The notes under the pieces were generated by a model. The model did not search any database, had not been told where the DNA came from, and was given only the letters and a program-made list of their open reading frames with translations. The translations under genes were made by a program, and so were the position numbers. From positions 744,001-808,000 of the forward strand of contig CAWAHD010000005.1 of the NCBI GenBank assembly GCA_963781785.1: DNA of 64,000 nucleotides. Reading direction: 5' to 3'. The DNA is from CAWAHD01 sp963781785 (GTDB lineage: Bacteria; Planctomycetota; Planctomycetia; Isosphaerales; Isosphaeraceae). Positions 59,563 to 64,000 of the stretch are shown here, piece after piece (positions within the stretch are counted from its first letter, which is position 1; the number at the start of each line of letters is the position of its first letter).

Positions 59563-60320
59563 TCAGTTCGGCTTCTCGAACGTCTTGTCGTCCACCTTGT
59601 CCAGGACCTTGAACTCGGTGATCTCCATGGTGACGAACTTCTCGCCGTCGCGCTTGCTCTCGATCTTCGTCGCCTTCTTGATTCCGTCGAAGTCCTTGTA
59701 GTGCGCCGTACGTCGTCTCTTGCGTGGAATTCCTCGCCCTGGAAGCCCATCACCTGGGCCACCATCTTGACGGGCAGGCCGCTCTCTTTGTCGAAATAAA
59801 TCTTGAAGTCCTTGCCGTCGGGACCGGTCACCTTGACGACCGCGGCGGGCTTGTCCCCAACCTTTTCTTCACCGACGGCCTCGGTCTTGAATCCTTTTTC
59901 TTTGACCGGCATGATCGTGACGGGGATGATCGCCATGTAGATCGTGCGCTTCTCGTTGGCGAGCTCTTCGCCTTCCATGTCGTGCTCATTGTCCCCGAAC
60001 TTGCGCCAGCCTTTGTCGCCTTTCAGAAGCGTCAGACCCGTGACGTCATTGTCGTTGAAGTGCCCCATGAACTCGGACCGATAGTGATCGAGCCCCTTCA
60101 AGGTCGCGGTGATGCTGATCTCGTTGTCATTGCCGCCGAAGGTCACCGTACCCTTCTGCTTCCAGGTGACCGTCTGAGCTTTGCCCAGCTTCTCCTGGCC
60201 GCCCAGCGCCTTGATCGCCTTGTCGATGATGCCGCTGGCATCCTTCTCGTCTGCCCGGATCACGCTGACAGGTCCCAACACGAGAAACGCTGTCAGTGCC
60301 ACACCGAAAACCCGTTTCAT
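59563..60320 (-). CDS. Secreted LolA-like / outer-membrane-sorting-type protein (frameshifted)
   Basis: About 250 residues with signal peptide MKRVFGVALTAFLVLGPVSV and mature start ADEKDASGIIDKAIKALGG, the start seen in many planctomycete secreted proteins with a LolA/LppX-like beta-barrel half. KGFKTEAVGEEKVGDKPAAVVKV, then FKIYFDKESGLPVKM follow the repeated strand pattern of that fold. A frameshift near 59715 displaces the last 50 residues, which end VDDKTFEKPN. Ligand unknown. Start ATG 60320. Confidence 0.7.
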
Positions 60321-60671
60321 GAGGTTGCCTCGGAGTCGGAGGAAGTGGATTTCTGATTCAAAAGGCCAGCCGGCCGGAGCGCCCGGCAGGTACTTGCCAG
60401 TGAACCGAATATCCTAACGTTCTTGTGCACGAGAGCGGAAGATGGCAGCGGTCGGACCCTGATGGCTCGTGCTCCTTCCGGACGGGTTGACTGCTGGGAT
60501 CTTGAGAGCCGCGTTTTCCGGGTGGAATCCTGTGATCCATGATCGGTACGATTGTCTGGGTAGCCCGCCGATTCACTTTCCGGAAGCGGGATCGGCGGAA
60601 ATCGCTTCCTGGGAGGGGAAGCTGCGCGTCTGGAATCGACCTCTCGCGACCGTGTCTGGGAGATCGCAACG
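60321..60671. other. Divergent intergenic region before the oxidoreductase operon
   Basis: 351 bases between the divergent LolA-like gene and the 2Fe-2S subunit, so it should hold both promoters. No repeat, RNA or convincing gene is seen. Confidence 0.4.
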
Positions 60672-61142
60672 ATGATCGAGCTGAAGGTCAACAACAAGAA
60701 CTGCGTTCTCGACATCAGCTCGGACACACCACTCTTGTGGGCAATCCGGGAATCATTGGGGCTGACGGGGACCAAATTCGGCTGCGGGATGGCGCTGTGC
60801 GGTGCCTGCACGATTCATCTCGACGGCGAGGCGGTGCGATCGTGTGTCACACCGGTCTCGCGCGCTGCCGGCAAAGAGGTGACGACGATCGAAGGCCTGC
60901 CGCCGGACGTATTCACTCCGCTACAAGAAGCGTGGATCGCCGAAGACGTGCCGCAATGCGGCTACTGCCAGTCGGGCCAGATCATGGCGGCCGCCGTCTT
61001 GCTGCGCGAGAATCCCAGCCCCACCGACGACGACATCAACGATGCCATGGACGGCAACATCTGTCGGTGCGGGACATACGCGCGCATCCGCCGCGCCATC
61101 CATCGAGCCGCCCGGTTGAAGGCCGAGGGGGGCCCCAGATGA
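60672..61142 (+). CDS. (2Fe-2S) subunit of a xanthine-dehydrogenase-family oxidoreductase (IorA-like)
   Basis: 156 residues, intact. The N-terminal ferredoxin cluster is KFGCGMALCGACTIHLDG with the fourth Cys in RSC; the second cluster is QCGYCQSGQI with NICRCGTYARIR. It passes electrons from the molybdenum cofactor of the next subunit towards a cytochrome. Its stop overlaps the next start (ATGA 61139-61142). Closest known type: isoquinoline 1-oxidoreductase alpha subunit and related aldehyde oxidoreductases; the substrate here is not known. Confidence 0.93.
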   Translation: MIELKVNNKNCVLDISSDTPLLWAIRESLGLTGTKFGCGMALCGACTIHLDGEAVRSCVTPVSRAAGKEVTTIEGLPPDVFTPLQEAWIAEDVPQCGYCQSGQIMAAAVLLRENPSPTDDDINDAMDGNICRCGTYARIRRAIHRAARLKAEGGPR

Positions 61143-63308
61143 GCGAGATTATCAATCTCAGCCGCCGCGGATTTCTCAAGACCGGCGCACTCGCCGGTGG
61201 AGGCTTGGTCCTGGGCGTCTATCTCCCGGGAGAGGCTCGCGCCGAACAGGCGGCTCCAATCGCGCCCTCGACCTTCGCACCGAACGCGTTTGTCCGCATC
61301 GGTACGGACGAGAGCGTGACCGTCGTCGTCAATCATTCCGAGATGGGACAAGGGATCTACACAGGCCTGGCGCTCATCGTCGCCGACGAGCTGGAAGCCG
61401 ATTTGGAGCAAGGTCCGCGTCGAGCCGGCGCCGGTCCAGCCGGCCTACAACCACACCCTGTTCGGCATTCAGCTCACCGGCGGCAGCACGAGCACCCACA
61501 GCGAGTGGGACAGGCTGCGCAAAGCCGGCGCGGCGGCGCGGCAGATGTTGATCGCCGCCGCGGCGGACACATGGAATGTCAATCCGGCAAGCTGCCGGGC
61601 GGAAAACGGCCACGTCATTCACGCGGCCTCGGGACGTCGTCTGTCGTTCGGCAAGCTGGTCGACCAGGCGTCGGTCCTGGCGCCGCCCGAGCACGTCACT
61701 TTGAAAGACCCCAAGGATTTCAAGCTGATCGGCAAGCCAACACGGCGACTGGACACACCCGACAAGACGTGCGGCAAGGCCGTCTTCGGGCTCGACGTGA
61801 ACCTCCCTGGAATGCTGGTCGCCGTCGTCGCCCGCCCGCCGGTCTTTGGTGGCAAGGTCAAGTCTCTGAATGCGGAAAAAGCAAAAGCTGTGCCGGGGGT
61901 GCGCCATGTCGTCGAGATTGAACGCGGCGTGGCGGTCGTGGCCGACGGATTCTGGCCCGCCAGGCGCGGCCGCCAGTTGCTCGAGATCGATTGGGACCTT
62001 GGCGCGCTGGCCACGCTCGACAGTGTGGCACAGCGTGCTCAGTATGCCGAGCTGGCACGGCGACCCGGAGTCGTGGCCAGGCAGGACGGTGATGCGGCCC
62101 GCGCCTTGGCCGGCGCGGCCCGGACGCTCACAGCCGACTACGAGCTGCCCTACCTGGCGCACGCCACGATGGAGCCGCTCAACTGCGTTGCCGACGTTCG
62201 CGCCGACCGGTGCGACGTCTGGACCGGCACACAGTCGCAAACCCTGGATCGCGATGCCGCAGCAAGAGACGCCGGGTTGACGCCCAAGCAAGTCCGCCTG
62301 CACACGACCTTGCTGGGAGGCGGTTTTGGACGGCGCGCCGTCCTCGACAGCCACTTTGTTCGCGAGGCCGTGCAGATTTCGAAGGCCGTCAAGAAGCCGG
62401 TCAAGGTCATGTGGACGCGGGAGGACGACATTCGCGGCGGCTTTTACCGGCCCCGAGCTTTCCATTCCGTGACCGCGCGCCTGGACGCCGATGGAAACCC
62501 GGTCGCGTGGCACCAGCGCATCGTCTGCCAGTCGTTCATCGCCGGTACGCCGTTCGAGTCGGCCATCATCAAGAAAGGGGTCGACGACACGGCCGTCGAG
62601 GGGGCCAGGGATATTCCCTACGCCATTCCGAACCTTCTGGTGGATTGGCAACAAGCTCCTGGCGGCGTTCCCACGTTATGGTGGCGGTCCGTCGGGCATT
62701 CCCACAGTGCCTTTGTCGTCGAGAGCTTTCTGGACGAGCTGGCGCACTCCGCCGGCAAGGACCCTCTTTCTTACCGGCGCGGCCTCCTTACCAGGCAGCC
62801 GCGGCACCGCAGAGTCCTGGAGCTGGCCGCAGAGACAGCCGGCTGGGGAAAGCCAGTGCCCGAGGGACGTGGGCGCGGCCTCGCCGTTCACGAATCGTTC
62901 GAGAGCATCGTCGCCCAGGTGGCCGAGGTGTCGGTTTCGAAGGACGGCCGCGTCAAGGTGCACCGGGTTGTGTGCGCGATCGACTGTGGCCCGGTGGTGA
63001 ATCCGGACGCGATTCGAGCACAGATGGAGGGCGGAATCGTCTTCGGACTCACCGCCGCGCTGTACGCTGAAATCACTTTCGAGAAGGGACGCGTCAAAGA
63101 GCGGAATTTTCATGACTACCCGATGCTGCGGATTCATGAAATGCCCGAGGTCGAGGTGCACATCGTGCCCAGCGTGGAAAAGATGGGCGGCGTCGGCGAG
63201 CCCGGCGTCCCGCCGGTCGCCCCGGCGGTGACCAATGCGATCTTCGCGCTGACGGGCAAACGGATCCGCCGGCTGCCCATCCGTACCGCAGATCTGGCGA
63301 CGACCTGA
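61139..63308 (+). CDS. Molybdopterin-binding subunit of the same oxidoreductase, Tat-exported (one frameshift)
   Basis: About 720 residues. NLSRRGFLKTGALAGGG is a twin-arginine signal, so the folded enzyme goes to the periplasm. Then HSEMGQGIYTGLALIVADELE, TLLGGGFGRR and, at the end, GVGEPGVPPVAPAVTNAIF with the active-site Glu of the molybdenum hydroxylases. A frameshift near 61415 separates the first 90 residues. IorB-like. It may work on N-heterocycles or aldehydes. The next gene, a cytochrome c, starts 32 bases after its stop. Confidence 0.9.
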
Positions 63309-63340
63309 CCGCACCGCGGTCAGTCGATCGGAGGTTACAC

Positions 63341-64000
63341 TTGATAAGAGTTGCATGTAATAATGCTGTATCGGACCGGCGAGCCGTCGCGGGAACCATT
63401 CTGGCGGGCGCCATTTTCGTCGTCGTTGCCCAGCAGTTGCCATCTCGGTGCACCGGAGATAGGGATCGCGCAGAAGCAGGTCAGGCTTTCCAGCCTGACG
63501 ATCCCGTAGGTCAGGCTTTCCAGCCTGACGTCAGGCTGGAAAGCCTGACCTACGGCATCATTTCCTCCGCGGTCAGCTCGAGCTCGCCATTCATTAGAGG
63601 GGACTCTCCCTCTCGCGGAGCCGCCGCGGTCATCGAGCGAGGGGACGAGGCCGCCTCGCGGGCGGCGTTTCGCGAAGCATACAAGGTATTCATGCACCCG
63701 CGATGCATGAATTGTCATCCGTCAGGAGACGTGCCCCTCCAGGGAGATGACAGCCATCCGCATGCGCAGCACGTCAAGCGCGGTCGGGACGGTAAAGGGA
63801 AATACGCGCTCAAGTGCGCGAATTGTCACCAGGACACCAACCTGCCCGGCGAGAACATGCCTCAGGGCAATCCGAACTGGCATCTCCCGCCGCCCGAGAT
63901 GCCGCTCGTGTTCCAGGGCAAGACCCCCGGCGAGCTTGCGCACCAATTGAAAGACCGTTCCCAAAACGGCGGCAAGACGCTGGAACAGATCATTCACCAT
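63341..64000 (+). CDS. Cytochrome c subunit of the oxidoreductase operon, partial; contains repeat-derived peptide
   Basis: 220 codons without a stop, running off the window. TTG 63341 is preceded by GGAGG six bases upstream, and starts MIRVACNNAVSDRR followed by a hydrophobic export/anchor segment (AGTILAGAIFVVVAQQL). Residues about 47-71 are encoded by palindromic repeats (GQAFQPDDPVGQAFQPDVRL). The heme sites come later: CMNCH near residue 122 and CANCH near 154, then PPPEMPLVFQGKTPGELAHQ. It should accept electrons from the 2Fe-2S subunit, giving a three-subunit periplasmic enzyme linked to the respiratory chain. Confidence 0.82.
   Translation, partial: MIRVACNNAVSDRRAVAGTILAGAIFVVVAQQLPSRCTGDRDRAEAGQAFQPDDPVGQAFQPDVRLESLTYGIISSAVSSSSPFIRGDSPSRGAAAVIERGDEAASRAAFREAYKVFMHPRCMNCHPSGDVPLQGDDSHPHAQHVKRGRDGKGKYALKCANCHQDTNLPGENMPQGNPNWHLPPPEMPLVFQGKTPGELAHQLKDRSQNGGKTLEQIIHH
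63480..63553. repeat. Three palindromic repeat units inside the cytochrome gene
   Basis: GTCAGGCTTTCCAGCCTGAC occurs at 63480-63499 and 63510-63529, and inverted as GTCAGGCTGGAAAGCCTGAC at 63530-63549. Each is an 8-bp inverted repeat around TTCC or GGAA. The last two, with flanking GTAG/CTAC, form a 24-bp inverted pair (63506-63553). All three lie in frame in the cytochrome coding sequence. Confidence 0.9.

Overview
The window is high-GC bacterial DNA that most resembles a planctomycete of the Isosphaeraceae type. The evidence is: two secreted proteases with the planctomycete N-terminal LE-x-RCLLSG motif; an ECF sigma factor carrying a long membrane and HlyD extension; a bifunctional LpxC-FabZ; many FS/L-VRTL-type single-TM proteins; and palindromic repeats that encode the GQAFQPD peptide. 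The genus is inference.

Layout. 0-7 kb: a DUF6580 membrane protein, a Dph6-like PP-loop ATPase, leuC-leuD, then a sulfate-assimilation cluster (cysH, Rrf2 regulator, sat-cysC fusion). 7-16.9 kb: an 81-bp tandem palindromic repeat, an LRR protein, Dabb protein, mtnA, a His/Asp-rich protein, ald, der, two small membrane proteins, and the sigma-HlyD fusion. 17-27.5 kb: REP-type repeats, a PpiD-like chaperone, topA, acpS, a UvrD/PcrA helicase, pdxJ, dapA. 27.9-33 kb: ArsR regulator, then an envelope cluster (OmpH/Skp, lpxC-fabZ, lpxA, GnnA-like dehydrogenase). 33-48 kb: two large GT-C-like membrane proteins, a membrane Ser/Thr kinase, DUF4239, tandem sedolisins, prfB with its programmed frameshift, CvpA. 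48-57.6 kb: an ExbD-like secreted protein, PmoA-family protein, a lone Panacea protein, a candidate small RNA, hypothetical genes, a tRNA-Sec gene, and a reverse-strand chain of hydrolase, RNase D and sugar isomerase genes whose ends overlap. 57.8-64 kb: TPR protein, M20 amidohydrolase, a LolA-like secreted protein, and a periplasmic molybdenum oxidoreductase operon (2Fe-2S subunit, molybdopterin subunit, cytochrome c running off the window end).

Main caveat: about half of the conserved genes, including essential ones (topA, der, acpS, leuC, ald), are broken by single-base frameshifts, I count about 45-50. They are unevenly spread: topA alone has about eight, while 36.9-43.0 kb has none. This looks more like sequence or assembly indels than decay, since the reading resumes with conserved residues in a neighbouring frame each time. 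I annotate such genes over their full reconstructed span. Only the prfB TGA is a recognised programmed frameshift.

The most noteworthy items are the tRNA-Sec gene, repeat-derived peptide segments inside a cytochrome c gene, the sigma factor fused to an efflux adaptor, a free-standing 240-nt RNA candidate with its own promoter and terminator, and the ATT-start candidate of sat-cysC.
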